Part shown: positions 17,658 through 25,295 of the stretch, in pieces
Position numbering within the stretch: the first letter of the stretch is position 1
How the letters are laid out: each line of letters starts with the position of its first letter
Origin: Qipengyuania oceanensis
GTDB lineage: Bacteria > Pseudomonadota > Alphaproteobacteria > Sphingomonadales > Sphingomonadaceae
Assembly (NCBI RefSeq): GCF_009827535.1
Contig: NZ_WTYN01000004.1
Coordinates: 43,584-107,583 of the forward strand
Direction of reading: 5' to 3'
Length of the DNA: 64,000 bases
The notes under the pieces: generated by a model
What the model saw: only the letters and a program-made list of their open reading frames with translations
Database searches by the model: none
What the model was told of the DNA's origin: nothing
Made by a program: the position numbers and the translations under genes

Positions 17658-19100
17658 TCAGCCATCGACCGGGGTTAGCGTTCGCACATCGGCGAGGCGT
17701 CCGGTCACCGCGGCGGCCGCGGCCATTGCGGGCGAGACGAGGTGCGTGCGCGCACCCGGGCCCTGCCTCCCGACGAAATTGCGATTGCTGGTCGAGGCGC
17801 ACCGCTCGCCCGGCGGAACCTTGTCGGGGTTCATGCCGAGACAGGCCGAACAGCCCGGCTCGCGCCATTCGAAACCGGCGTCGAGAAAGACCTTGTCCAG
17901 CCCCTCGGCCTCTGCCTGCCGCTTGACGAGCCCGGAGCCGGGGACGGCGATCGCCCATTTGACGTTCGCCGCCTTGCGCCTGCCCCGCAGGACATCGGCG
18001 GCGGCTCGCAGATCCTCGATCCGGCTGTTGGTGCAGCTGCCGATGAAGATATTCTCGACCGGGATCTCGGCGATCTTCTGGCCTGGCTCGAGCCCCATGT
18101 AATCGAGACTCTTGCGGGCGGCCTGCTGCTTGCTCGGGTCGGCGAAACTTTCGGGCGCGGGGACCACGCCACCGATCGCGACCGTGTCTTCCGGACTGGT
18201 GCCCCAGGTCACCGTGGGTTCGATCTCGCCCGCGTCGATGCGCAGGACCTTGTCGAACGCCGCGCCCGGATCGGTCATCAGCGTCTTCCAGTAGGCGACG
18301 GCCGCATCCCACTCGGCTCCCTTCGGCGCCATCGGACGGCCTTTCAGATAGGCGAAGACCGTGTCGTCGGGCGCGATTAAACCGGCCCTCGCGCCCGCCT
18401 CGATGCTCATGTTGCAAACCGTCAGCCGACCCTCGACGCTCATCTGTTCGAACACCTTGCCGCGATATTCGATGACATGGCCGGTGCCGCCTGCCGTGCC
18501 CAGCGCGCCGACGATGTGCAGGACGAGGTCCTTGGGCGTGATGCCGGGGCCGAGATCGCCGGTGACCTCCACCGCGAGCGTCTTCGATTTCTTGAGCAGC
18601 AGCGTCTGGGTGGCGAGGACATGCTCGACCTCGCTGGTGCCGATCCCGAAAGCGAGAGCGCCGATACCGCCGTGGGCCGCGGTATGGCTGTCGCCGCACA
18701 CGATCGTGGTGCCGGGCAGGGAGAAGCCCTGTTCCGGCCCGACGACATGGACGATGCCCTGCTCGGCATCGGTCGCATCGATGTAGCGGACGCCGAAATC
18801 GGGCGCGTTGCGCTCGAGCGCTTCGAGTTGCGCCGCGCTCATCGCGTCTTCGATCGGCAGGCGATTGCCCTGCGCATCCACCCGGGGAGTGGTGGGGAGA
18901 TTGTGATCGGGGACGGCCAGCGTCAGGTCGGGGCGGCGCACTGGGCGGCCTTGCTGCCGCAGCGATTCGAAAGCCTGCGGGCTGGTGACCTCGTGGACGA
19001 GGTGCCGGTCGATATAAATCAGGCTGGTCCCGTCGTCGCGGGTTTCGACGACGTGGGCATCCCAGATTTTTTCGTAGAGCGTGCGGGGCTTGCTGGCCAT
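17658..19100 (-). CDS. leuC: 3-isopropylmalate dehydratase large subunit
   Basis: About 480 aa of the aconitase family. The [4Fe-4S] cluster Cys residues lie in [16 protein letters not shown] and in [13 protein letters not shown]; the N-terminus [15 protein letters not shown] and the motif [21 protein letters not shown] are typical of LeuC. I chose the ATG at 19100, which gives the family length; an upstream in-frame start would add 22 unconserved residues. It heads the leuC-small ORF-lactonase-leuD-oxidoreductase run. Confidence 0.97.
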   Translation of the reverse strand: MASKPRTLYEKIWDAHVVETRDDGTSLIYIDRHLVHEVTSPQAFESLRQQGRPVRRPDLTLAVPDHNLPTTPRVDAQGNRLPIEDAMSAAQLEALERNAPDFGVRYIDATDAEQGIVHVVGPEQGFSLPGTTIVCGDSHTAAHGGIGALAFGIGTSEVEHVLATQTLLLKKSKTLAVEVTGDLGPGITPKDLVLHIVGALGTAGGTGHVIEYRGKVFEQMSVEGRLTVCNMSIEAGARAGLIAPDDTVFAYLKGRPMAPKGAEWDAAVAYWKTLMTDPGAAFDKVLRIDAGEIEPTVTWGTSPEDTVAIGGVVPAPESFADPSKQQAARKSLDYMGLEPGQKIAEIPVENIFIGSCTNSRIEDLRAAADVLRGRRKAANVKWAIAVPGSGLVKRQAEAEGLDKVFLDAGFEWREPGCSACLGMNPDKVPPGERCASTSNRNFVGRQGPGARTHLVSPAMAAAAAVTGRLADVRTLTPVDG

Positions 19101-19200
19101 GGGCGCAAATGTGCCGCTCGCTGGCGATGCGCGCAAGAAATTGCGGGGTAAGAAAAAGCTTGTCACGCTATGGAAAGGTTTTCATGGCTAACTGACACTC

Positions 19201-19602
19201 ATGTCAGCAAAACCATTTGCCTTTCCGATTCAGGTCGCCCCTGAAGATATCGACTTCATGGGCCACGTGAACAACGCGCGCTACCTCAACTGGGTGCAGG
19301 ACGCCGTGCTCGCGCACTGGCGCAAGCTCGCGCCTGCCGACGAGGTCGCGACCAAGGCGTGGGTCGCGCTGAAGCACGAGATCACCTATCGCCGCCCCGC
19401 GTTCCTCGAGGACGACGTGATCGCGCAGACTGTGCTGGAGAAGTTTCACGGCGCGCGCGCTTTCTACTCCACCGTCATTCGCCGCGGAGAGGAAGTGCTG
19501 GCGGAAGTCCAGTCCAGCTGGTGCTGCATCGATGCCGAGACCCTGCGCCCCGCGCGGATCGGCGAACATCTGCGCGCCTTCTTCCTTCCCGACGGCGAGT
19601 AG
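19201..19602 (+). CDS. acyl-CoA thioesterase (4HBT hotdog family)
   Basis: The 133-aa hotdog protein contains the 4-hydroxybenzoyl-CoA thioesterase/YbgC-type motif DIDFMGHVNNARYLNWVQDA, in which the Asp/His region forms the active site. It would hydrolyse a medium- or short-chain acyl-CoA. It is divergent from leuC across a 100-bp gap and 14 bp upstream of crtZ on the same strand, so it may be co-transcribed with it. Confidence 0.88.
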   Translation: MSAKPFAFPIQVAPEDIDFMGHVNNARYLNWVQDAVLAHWRKLAPADEVATKAWVALKHEITYRRPAFLEDDVIAQTVLEKFHGARAFYSTVIRRGEEVLAEVQSSWCCIDAETLRPARIGEHLRAFFLPDGE

Positions 19603-19616
19603 CCTATATTCCGGGC

Positions 19617-20138
19617 ATGCCCGACTGGTTCGTCCCCCTGCTGATCGTAATCGCCACCATCCTCGCGATGGAATGGGTCGCGTGGGCGAGCCACAAGTAC
19701 ATCATGCACGGCTTCGGCTGGGGCTGGCATCGCGACCACCACGAACCGCACGACAATCTGTTGGAGAAGAACGATCTCTACGCCATCGTCGGCGCGGCGA
19801 TGAGCATCTCGATGTTCGCGCTCGGCAGCGAATGGGTGATGGGCACCGACGCCTGGTGGCCGGCGACGTGGATCGGCCTCGGCATCATGGGTTACGGGAT
19901 CATCTATACGCTGGTCCACGACGGCCTCGTTCACCAGCGTTATTTCCGCTGGGTGCCCAAGCGTGGTTACGCCAAGCGGTTGGTCCAGGCGCACAAGCTC
20001 CACCATGCGACCATCGGCAAGGAAGGCGGGGTCAGCTTCGGCTTCATACTCGCGCGCGAGCCGGCCAAGCTGAAAGCGGAACTCAAACGCCAGCGCGAAA
20101 GCGGCGTGGCCGTGGTCCGCGACGCCGCCGGAATCTGA
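19617..20138 (+). CDS. crtZ: beta-carotene 3-hydroxylase CrtZ
   Basis: This 173-aa integral membrane di-iron hydroxylase has the full histidine set: HKYIMH, HRDHHEPH, HDGLVH and HKLHH. Together with the WASHKYIMHGFGWGWHRDHH context this is diagnostic for bacterial CrtZ, which adds the 3-hydroxyl groups of zeaxanthin and related xanthophylls. No other carotenoid gene is adjacent, which is common in sphingomonads. The start at 19617 gives the usual length. Confidence 0.92.
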   Translation: MPDWFVPLLIVIATILAMEWVAWASHKYIMHGFGWGWHRDHHEPHDNLLEKNDLYAIVGAAMSISMFALGSEWVMGTDAWWPATWIGLGIMGYGIIYTLVHDGLVHQRYFRWVPKRGYAKRLVQAHKLHHATIGKEGGVSFGFILAREPAKLKAELKRQRESGVAVVRDAAGI

Positions 20139-20151
20139 CGATCGCCGCGGC

Positions 20152-20502
20152 TCATTCGTTGCGGGTGGTGATCCAGCTCCCGGCGATCACCAGGATCGCG
20201 ATCGAAATGTAATACCACGGCTCGCCGAGCGTCATGTAGGTAAACACCGCGCCCACCGCCATTGCGCCGATCGCCATGAGCTTGGCCGGGCGAGAGATTG
20301 CCCGCCGCTCGTTCCAGTCGCGCACCTGCGGTCCCCAGTGCGGATGGTCGAGGATTTTCTTCTCCCACTTCGGATTGCTCCGCGCGAAACAATAGACCGC
20401 GACGAGCAGGAAGGGCACGGTCGGCATGATCGGCAGCACCGCGCCGATTGCGGCCAGGACGACCGCGAATACCCCTCCGGCAAAGTAGAGCTGGCGCATC
20501 AT
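20152..20502 (-). CDS. YbaN/DUF454 family inner-membrane protein
   Basis: The 116-aa protein shows the DUF454 features: an N-terminal hydrophobic pair ending in GAVLPIMPTVPFLLVAVYCFARSNPKWEKK, the signature HPHWGPQVRDWNER, and two further membrane helices. Function is unknown for the family. It ends 14 bp from convergent crtZ and lies directly downstream of sufE. Confidence 0.9.
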   Translation of the reverse strand: MMRQLYFAGGVFAVVLAAIGAVLPIMPTVPFLLVAVYCFARSNPKWEKKILDHPHWGPQVRDWNERRAISRPAKLMAIGAMAVGAVFTYMTLGEPWYYISIAILVIAGSWITTRNE

Positions 20503-20514
20503 GGGACGATGGGT

Positions 20515-20934
20515 TCAGCTGGCAGCCAGTCGCGCGGCGTGTTCCTGCACCAGCGCGATCATGTTGGGCACGCCTTGCGTCCGGTTGGACGAGAGCTGGT
20601 TCCTGAGGTCGAAGGGTTCCAGCGCGGCCGGGACATCCATCGACGCCACTTCGGCGGCGGGCCTGTCCTGCACCGCGGCGATGACCAGCGCGACGATCCC
20701 CTTCGTGATCGCGGCGTTGCTGTCGGCGAGGAAATGCAGGGTTTCGCCCTGTTCGGTGGGATAGACCCAGACGCTGGCAGAACATCCGCGTACCAGCGTC
20801 GCATCGGTCTTCAGCGCGTCGGGCATCGGATCGAGCTCGCGGCCCAGTTCGATCAGCAGGCGATAGCGCTCGTCCCCTTCGAGGAATTCGTATTCTTCGG
20901 CAATGTCGTCGAGGCTTCGCATATCTCGCGCCAC
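20515..20934 (-). CDS. sufE: SufE family protein (cysteine desulfuration)
   Basis: The 139-aa protein has SufE landmarks: EEYEFLEGDERYRLLIELGRELDPMP, the sulfur-accepting Cys in VRGCSASVWVYP, and FLADSNAAITKGIVALVIAA. It accepts persulfide sulfur from SufS for iron-sulfur assembly. No sufS or sufBCD genes are present in the window. It lies 14 bp downstream of the psp array and may receive read-through from it. Confidence 0.92.
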   Translation of the reverse strand: MARDMRSLDDIAEEYEFLEGDERYRLLIELGRELDPMPDALKTDATLVRGCSASVWVYPTEQGETLHFLADSNAAITKGIVALVIAAVQDRPAAEVASMDVPAALEPFDLRNQLSSNRTQGVPNMIALVQEHAARLAAS

Positions 20935-20948
20935 TTAGGCGTTGCGGC

Positions 20949-21194
20949 TCACAAATCCACCCCGCTCGCGATGGCTTCGAGCTTGCGGATGCGTTCTTTC
21001 AGGTCGGCAAGTTCGATGCGGGCTGCGCCGACGCTCGATCCGCCCTGCATTTCCGGCTCCATCTGGCGGGGCCGCTGCTCGATTTCCTCTCGCTTGAGAG
21101 CGAGCCAGCCCTGCCAGGCGCGCAGCAGGGCGGCGCTGACGATGACGAGGCCGACGATGGCCGCGCTGGCGATGATGATGGTCGGTTCGAACAT
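20949..21194 (-). CDS. small membrane coiled-coil protein of the psp array (81 aa)
   Basis: One N-terminal membrane segment (EPTIIIASAAIVGLVIVSAALL) is followed by a charged helix ending ELADLKERIRKLEAIASGVDL, which resembles the tail of the neighbouring Psp proteins. Two ATGs three codons apart (21203 and 21194) compete; the downstream one has better spacing from the AGGAGG. It is the last psp-like gene before sufE. Role unknown; presumably a membrane-stress accessory by location. Confidence 0.65.
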   Translation of the reverse strand: MFEPTIIIASAAIVGLVIVSAALLRAWQGWLALKREEIEQRPRQMEPEMQGGSSVGAARIELADLKERIRKLEAIASGVDL

Positions 21195-21225
21195 TTCCCT
21201 CATGTCCTCCTGATGCCTTGACCTG

Positions 21226-21507
21226 TCAGCTGTCCTGCTTGTCGCGCAGGGCTTCGATCTCTTCGGAAATCCGCCGCGTCTCGCGCGCGTCGAGCGAGTT
21301 GCCGTCGGTTGCGATCTTCTCGAGGACCGCGATCCGTTCGCGCAATTGCTCGATTTCGCGCTGTGCCTCGCGGTCGCTCTTGGGCACGGCCGTCTCGTTG
21401 CCGACCATGTCGCGCGTGATGCCGTTTTCGGCACGGTGGCGCGACTTGATGATCTCCGCGACGGCAATGATGCCGACGATCAGTACGATGGCAGTCCAGA
21501 AGCTCAT
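21226..21507 (-). CDS. PspB-like small membrane coiled-coil protein (93 aa)
   Basis: A single N-terminal transmembrane helix (FWTAIVLIVGIIAVAEII) is followed by a long charged coiled coil with REIEQLRERIAVLEKIATDG and the end EEIEALRDKQDS. Layout and the LExIxTD motif resemble PspB/PspC C-termini. The start overlaps the stop of the upstream gene by one base. Function unknown; membership of the phage-shock transcript is inferred from position. Confidence 0.75.
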   Translation of the reverse strand: MSFWTAIVLIVGIIAVAEIIKSRHRAENGITRDMVGNETAVPKSDREAQREIEQLRERIAVLEKIATDGNSLDARETRRISEEIEALRDKQDS

Positions 21508-21848
21508 CAGTTCGCCTCCTGCCGATCGCGCAGGCGGTCGAACTCGTGGGTGAGCTGGAAACCGCTGTCGGTGACGATCCGTTCGACGTTCGCGAGACGA
21601 TCCTTCATCGAGCCGATTTCGGCGCGGAGTTCGGCGTTCTCCTGCGTCAACAGGCGCACGCGTTCAGTGGTTTCGCCGTCGGACGACGGGCGCAGCGACT
21701 GCCCCCACATCCCTTCGAGCGGATAACCGTGCTTGATCTTGAGGCGTGTCGTATGGATCCAGCCGAAGATACCGAGCGCTCCTACGCCCAGCGCCGCGCC
21801 GATGATCCAGGGCAGGTGCGGGAAAATGACGGCAGCTTCCTCCATCAC
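21507..21848 (-). CDS. PspB-like membrane coiled-coil protein (113 aa)
   Basis: An N-terminal membrane segment (PWIIGAALGVGALGIFGWI) is followed by a soluble helix carrying TQENAELRAEIGSMKDRLAN and then VERIVTDSGFQLTHEFDRLR. The final motif is nearly the same as in the next gene upstream, showing descent from a common psp tail. The ATG region overlaps the stop of the upstream gene by four bases, so the array is translationally coupled. Confidence 0.75.
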   Translation of the reverse strand: MMEEAAVIFPHLPWIIGAALGVGALGIFGWIHTTRLKIKHGYPLEGMWGQSLRPSSDGETTERVRLLTQENAELRAEIGSMKDRLANVERIVTDSGFQLTHEFDRLRDRQEAN

Positions 21849-22156
21849 ACGCGCTCCTTGCGATCCATCGACAGCGGCACGCCGCTATCGTCCTCGTCCA
21901 CGCGGCGGGTGTCGCGTAGCGCCTCGATCTGGGTGGCGACGTTGTAGCCGCTGTCGGTCACGATGCGTTCGAGCACCTTGATGCGATCTTCCAGTTCGCT
22001 GATCCGCGAGGCATGACGCACCGCTTCTTCCGCGGTCATCGCCGCCGTGGCGCTGAGGCGCTTTTCTTCCAGCTTGCGCTGGTTTGCCATCCAGACGATC
22101 GCGACCACCATGATGAACGGGGCCAGCGGGATCATCAGTGCAAGAATGCCTTCCAT
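21845..22156 (-). CDS. PspB-like membrane coiled-coil protein (103 aa)
   Basis: The protein starts with a hydrophobic anchor (GILALMIPLAPFIMVVAIVW), then a helix with RISELEDRIKVLERIVTDSG and the tail YNVATQIEALRDTRRV. The motif VLERIVTDSGYN parallels the ETYYVTSNP of the adjacent PspC. It has no other domain. It lies 27 bp downstream of pspC on the same strand. Confidence 0.75.
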   Translation of the reverse strand: MEGILALMIPLAPFIMVVAIVWMANQRKLEEKRLSATAAMTAEEAVRHASRISELEDRIKVLERIVTDSGYNVATQIEALRDTRRVDEDDSGVPLSMDRKERV

Positions 22157-22183
22157 TTCGAATTCCCCTTTGTTCGTGTCGCG

Positions 22184-22561
22184 TCAGCGCAGGCGCTCGA
22201 TCTCGGCGTTCAGGCGCGGATTGCTGGTGACGTAATAGGTTTCCACGTCCGCCAGGCGGCGATCGATGTCACGCATCCGGCCGCGGATTTCACGGGCCGT
22301 GCGCTGCGGGCTCTGCCGCACGCGCTGCCAGTACTTCTGCTCTTCGTTGTCGACGTAGAGGTGCGCGGGCTTCTTGTTCAGCAGCAGTCCGGCGATGAAG
22401 TAGAACGGAATGGTCATCCCGCCGCTCATGAAGGTCAGCCCGATCATGCCGAGGCGGATCCAGATGGCGTTGACGCCGGTGTAGTCCGCGATGCCCGAGC
22501 AAACGCCCATGAGCTTCGCATTCTGCTTGTCGCGGTAGAGGGTCGTGCGGGGGCTGTTCAC
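22184..22561 (-). CDS. pspC: phage shock protein C (PspC domain)
   Basis: The 125-aa protein contains the PspC domain: TTLYRDKQNAKLMGVCSGIADYTGVNAIWIRLG followed by a membrane helix (MTIPFYFIAGLLLNKKP) and a C-terminal coiled coil ending DVETYYVTSNPRLNAEIERLR. In enterobacteria PspC senses inner-membrane stress and binds PspA. It overlaps pspB by four bases. Confidence 0.92.
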   Translation of the reverse strand: MNSPRTTLYRDKQNAKLMGVCSGIADYTGVNAIWIRLGMIGLTFMSGGMTIPFYFIAGLLLNKKPAHLYVDNEEQKYWQRVRQSPQRTAREIRGRMRDIDRRLADVETYYVTSNPRLNAEIERLR

Positions 22562-22860
22562 GGGCGGGTTCCTTTCTTTTCGGCGAGCAGGCGATCGAGC
22601 TCGCGCAGTTGCTGGTTGTCGACTTCGCTGTCGTGGACCAGGCGGGCCGGCTTGAAATCCGGGTTGTCGCTGGCGACCAGGCGTTCGACGGTGTCCATCC
22701 GGTCATCGAGGCGCTTGGCGAGTTGATAGAGCTCGTCGAGCAGGACTTCGTCGTCGGTGGTGATCGTCGCCGCCGTCTTCCAGCGGGTCATGTAGTGAAG
22801 GACGAGCCAGGGCAGCCCGATGAACAGGGTCGCCACGACCAGTACGGTTTCGAAATCCAT
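22558..22860 (-). CDS. pspB: phage shock protein B
   Basis: The 100-aa protein has one N-terminal membrane helix (TVLVVATLFIGLPWLVLHYMTRWK) and a coiled coil (LYQLAKRLDDRMDTVERLVA) with the PspB-like SDNPDF, followed by a longer tail than in enterobacterial PspB. It begins only 4 bp after the pspA stop. PspB and PspC form the membrane sensor that draws PspA away from PspF. Confidence 0.88.
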   Translation of the reverse strand: MDFETVLVVATLFIGLPWLVLHYMTRWKTAATITTDDEVLLDELYQLAKRLDDRMDTVERLVASDNPDFKPARLVHDSEVDNQQLRELDRLLAEKKGTRP

Positions 22861-22864
22861 TTGC

Positions 22865-23557
22865 TCAATCCTCCTTGTTCGGCTCGTCGGTCATGCCGAG
22901 TGCGCGTTTCATCTGTGCGAGTTCGTCGTCGATCGCATCGGCGCCTTCGAGCGCGGCGATCTCGTCGGAAAGGCTCGGCTTGCCCGAACCATCGGCGATG
23001 CTGAGCGCGTCGGCCCGCCCTTCGGCGTAATCGACGCGGCGTTCGAGCTGGTCGAAGCGCGACAGCGCCTCGTCGGTCCGCTCGGTGCTCATCAGCGTGC
23101 GCAGCTTCACCCGGTTCTCCGCGCTTTCGAGCCGCGCGGCGATCGCCGTCTGACGGCTGCGCGCTTCGCGCAGGCGATTCTGCAGTTTCTGGATGTCCTG
23201 CTCGTAGGCACGCAGCGCGTCGTCGAGCACGGCGATTTCCTGCTTGAGCTGGTCGGACATGTCGGCAGCCTTCTTGCGCTCGACCAGCGCGGCGCGGGCG
23301 AGGTCTTCGCGGTCCTTGCTGAGGGCGAGCTGCGCCTTCTCGCCCCAGTCGGCCTGGAGCTTGTCGAGCTTGACGGTGTGGCGGTGCATTTCCTTCTGGT
23401 CGGCGATGGTGCGCGCGGCGCTGGCACGGACTTCGACCAGCGTTTCCTCCATCTCGAGGATGATCATGCGGATCATCTTCTGCGGGTCGTCCGCCTTGTC
23501 GAGCATGTCGTTGAAATTGGCAGCGATGATATCGCGGGTACGGCTGAAAATGCCCAT
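22865..23557 (-). CDS. pspA: phage shock protein A (PspA/IM30 family)
   Basis: The 230-aa protein starts MGIFSRTRDIIAANFNDMLDKADDPQKMIRMI, the amphipathic N-terminal helix and first coiled coil of PspA, and is almost entirely helical with conserved MEETLVEVRASAARTIAD. PspA stabilises damaged inner membrane and, when free, inhibits PspF. I placed the start at this ATG because of the canonical N-terminus; the frame is open for about 80 further codons upstream without a good start. Confidence 0.95.
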   Translation of the reverse strand: MGIFSRTRDIIAANFNDMLDKADDPQKMIRMIILEMEETLVEVRASAARTIADQKEMHRHTVKLDKLQADWGEKAQLALSKDREDLARAALVERKKAADMSDQLKQEIAVLDDALRAYEQDIQKLQNRLREARSRQTAIAARLESAENRVKLRTLMSTERTDEALSRFDQLERRVDYAEGRADALSIADGSGKPSLSDEIAALEGADAIDDELAQMKRALGMTDEPNKED

Positions 23558-23772
23558 CAAGGGTGCTCCATAGGTTGTCCGGGTACGGTCGCCAGCATCA
23601 GGCCGCGACTGGGTCGGGGTAGGGCTCTTGCGCAAACGCTCGATTTCTTCGTCGAGCCGCGAGAGACCTAGCCGGGCCGGAGCCTCGCGGCCGGTCGGGA
23701 CGGAACCGGCGCGAGGGGGACTGTCGGGGTTGCGAGACCCCGGCCCGAAAGGATCGGAAGGCGTTGGCTTGG

Positions 23773-23943
23773 TCACGCCAGTTCCAGATGGCCACAAGCT
23801 ATCTCGATCGCCGGGCAGGCTTGCGCCGCATGTGCGGGCGTCGCCTGGATCTGGCTGCTGAGCGCGACAAATGCCGCCATGACGAACGTACTGACCGCTG
23901 CGGCCTTACCGAGCTTCGTCTGCATGAACTGGCGATCGAACAT
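23773..23943 (-). CDS. small secreted peptide under the psp sigma-54 promoter (56 aa)
   Basis: A 56-codon ORF starting MFDRQFMQTKLGKAAAVSTF with a signal-peptide-like hydrophobic core ending in ATPAHAAQA, leaving a mature part of about 15 residues that contains two Cys (ACPAIEIACGHLELA). GGAGG lies 5 nt before the ATG at 23943. A longer in-frame start at 23970 overlaps the sigma-54 promoter and would precede the transcription start, so it is excluded. It is the first gene of the psp transcript. No family recognised. Confidence 0.65.
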   Translation of the reverse strand: MFDRQFMQTKLGKAAAVSTFVMAAFVALSSQIQATPAHAAQACPAIEIACGHLELA

Positions 23944-23973
23944 CATTTCCTCCGTTGTGTTGTTCACCATTCA

Positions 23974-23989
23974 GCAAGGGGCGTGCCAA
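23974..23989 (-). promoter_or_regulatory. sigma-54 (RpoN) promoter of the psp operon
   Basis: On the minus strand TTGGCACGCCCCTTGCTG matches the -24/-12 consensus TGGCACG-N4-TTGCT exactly, with the GG and GC dinucleotides correctly spaced. It faces the small secreted ORF and pspA, while the PspF-type activator is encoded divergently about 100 bp away, as expected for PspF-dependent control. Confidence 0.88.
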
Positions 23990-24088
23990 GTTAAAAATAC
24001 AGTGTAATATCAGTGGATTAGTGCAGCCGTCGCCGCGTCAGTATGGTGTCTATTGCCAGCAGTTGGTGATTTTCACTATAGGTTGGCA

Positions 24089-25120
24089 ATGGAGCGGGAC
24101 AATCAGTTCATCGGGCAATCGACCGCCTTCCTCGATTCGGTCGAGCGGGCCAGCCGCGCGGCCCCGATGCGCCGTCCGGTACTTGTCATCGGCGAGCGCG
24201 GAACGGGCAAGGAACTCATCGCCGAACGGCTCCATCGGCTGTCCGAGCGGTGGGGCGAGCCGCTGGTCACCATGAACTGCGCCGCGTTGCCCGAAACCCT
24301 GATCGAGGCCGAGCTGTTCGGCCACGAGGCGGGCGCCTTCACCGGCGCCACGCGCGCTCGCGCCGGGCGGTTCGAGGAAGCCGACAAGGGCACCCTGTTT
24401 CTCGACGAACTCGGCACGCTATCGATGGCGGCACAGGAACGCCTGCTGCGCGCGGTCGAATACGGGGAGGTGACCCGGATCGGCTCTAGCCGCCCGATCA
24501 ACGTCGATGTGCGGATCGTCGCTGCCACCAACGAGGATCTTCCGGCCAAGGCCGAACGCGGCGATTTCCGTGCCGACCTGCTCGACCGGCTGAGCTTTGA
24601 AGTGATCACCCTGCCGCCGCTGCGCGTTCGCGAAGGCGACATCGCGGTGCTCGCCGACTATTTTGGCCGGCGCATGGCGGCAGAGCTGCGGTGGGATCGC
24701 TGGCCCGGTTTTGCCGAGCACGTCGCAAAGCAGCTCGAAGAACACCCGTGGCCGGGCAATGTGCGCGAACTGCGCAATGTCGTCGAGCGTGCGGTCTACC
24801 GCTGGGACAACTGGGAAGCGGCGGTCGGCCATGTCCAGTTCGACCCGTTCGACAGTCCGTGGAAGCCGGTCGAAACCAACCTTCCCAGGCGGGCGCAGTC
24901 GTCGTCGGAAAGCCCTGAAGCTCCCGCCCGGGCGCAGGAACTCGATGCGGTCGACGACTTGCGCGCAGCGGTCGACGCGCACGAGCGGGCGATCGTCGAG
25001 CAGGCCCTTGGCCGGCACCGGTGGAACCAGCGGCAGACCGCAAAGGCGCTGGGCCTCAGCTACGACCAGCTGCGGCACTGCATCCGCAAGCACGGGCTCA
25101 TGGAAGACGACGCGGCCTGA
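24089..25120 (+). CDS. pspF: PspF-like sigma-54-dependent transcriptional activator
   Basis: The 343-aa protein is an AAA+ bacterial enhancer-binding protein: Walker A GERGTGKE at about residues 35-42, the sigma-54 contact loop GAFTGA at 82-87, Walker B TLFLDELG, sensor region WPGNVRELRNVVERAV, and a C-terminal Fis-type HTH (NQRQTAKALGLSYDQLRH). There is no N-terminal receiver or sensor domain, as in PspF, which is held off by PspA. The ATG at 24089 is preferred over an upstream TTG. It is divergent from the sigma-54 psp promoter. Confidence 0.93.
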   Translation: MERDNQFIGQSTAFLDSVERASRAAPMRRPVLVIGERGTGKELIAERLHRLSERWGEPLVTMNCAALPETLIEAELFGHEAGAFTGATRARAGRFEEADKGTLFLDELGTLSMAAQERLLRAVEYGEVTRIGSSRPINVDVRIVAATNEDLPAKAERGDFRADLLDRLSFEVITLPPLRVREGDIAVLADYFGRRMAAELRWDRWPGFAEHVAKQLEEHPWPGNVRELRNVVERAVYRWDNWEAAVGHVQFDPFDSPWKPVETNLPRRAQSSSESPEAPARAQELDAVDDLRAAVDAHERAIVEQALGRHRWNQRQTAKALGLSYDQLRHCIRKHGLMEDDAA

Positions 25121-25295
25121 CGCTCGAATCGCCCTGTTTGTCGCAGGCGAACAAATGAGCGTTCACATTCGCGTTGATCGGGTTAATCTGCATCCACTTG
25201 TCCGGCGCTCGCCATATCTTGAGCGTCGGGAAGGGATCGCGCCGCGAGGACGAGGGACACGGGAAGCCCGGCGGCCTTTTGGAGGGACTGACAAA

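Noticed and set aside
24000..24088. PspF upstream activating sequences
   Set aside because: Partial repeats such as AGTGTAATATCAGTG are present between the sigma-54 promoter and pspF, but I could not define two matching sites with confidence.
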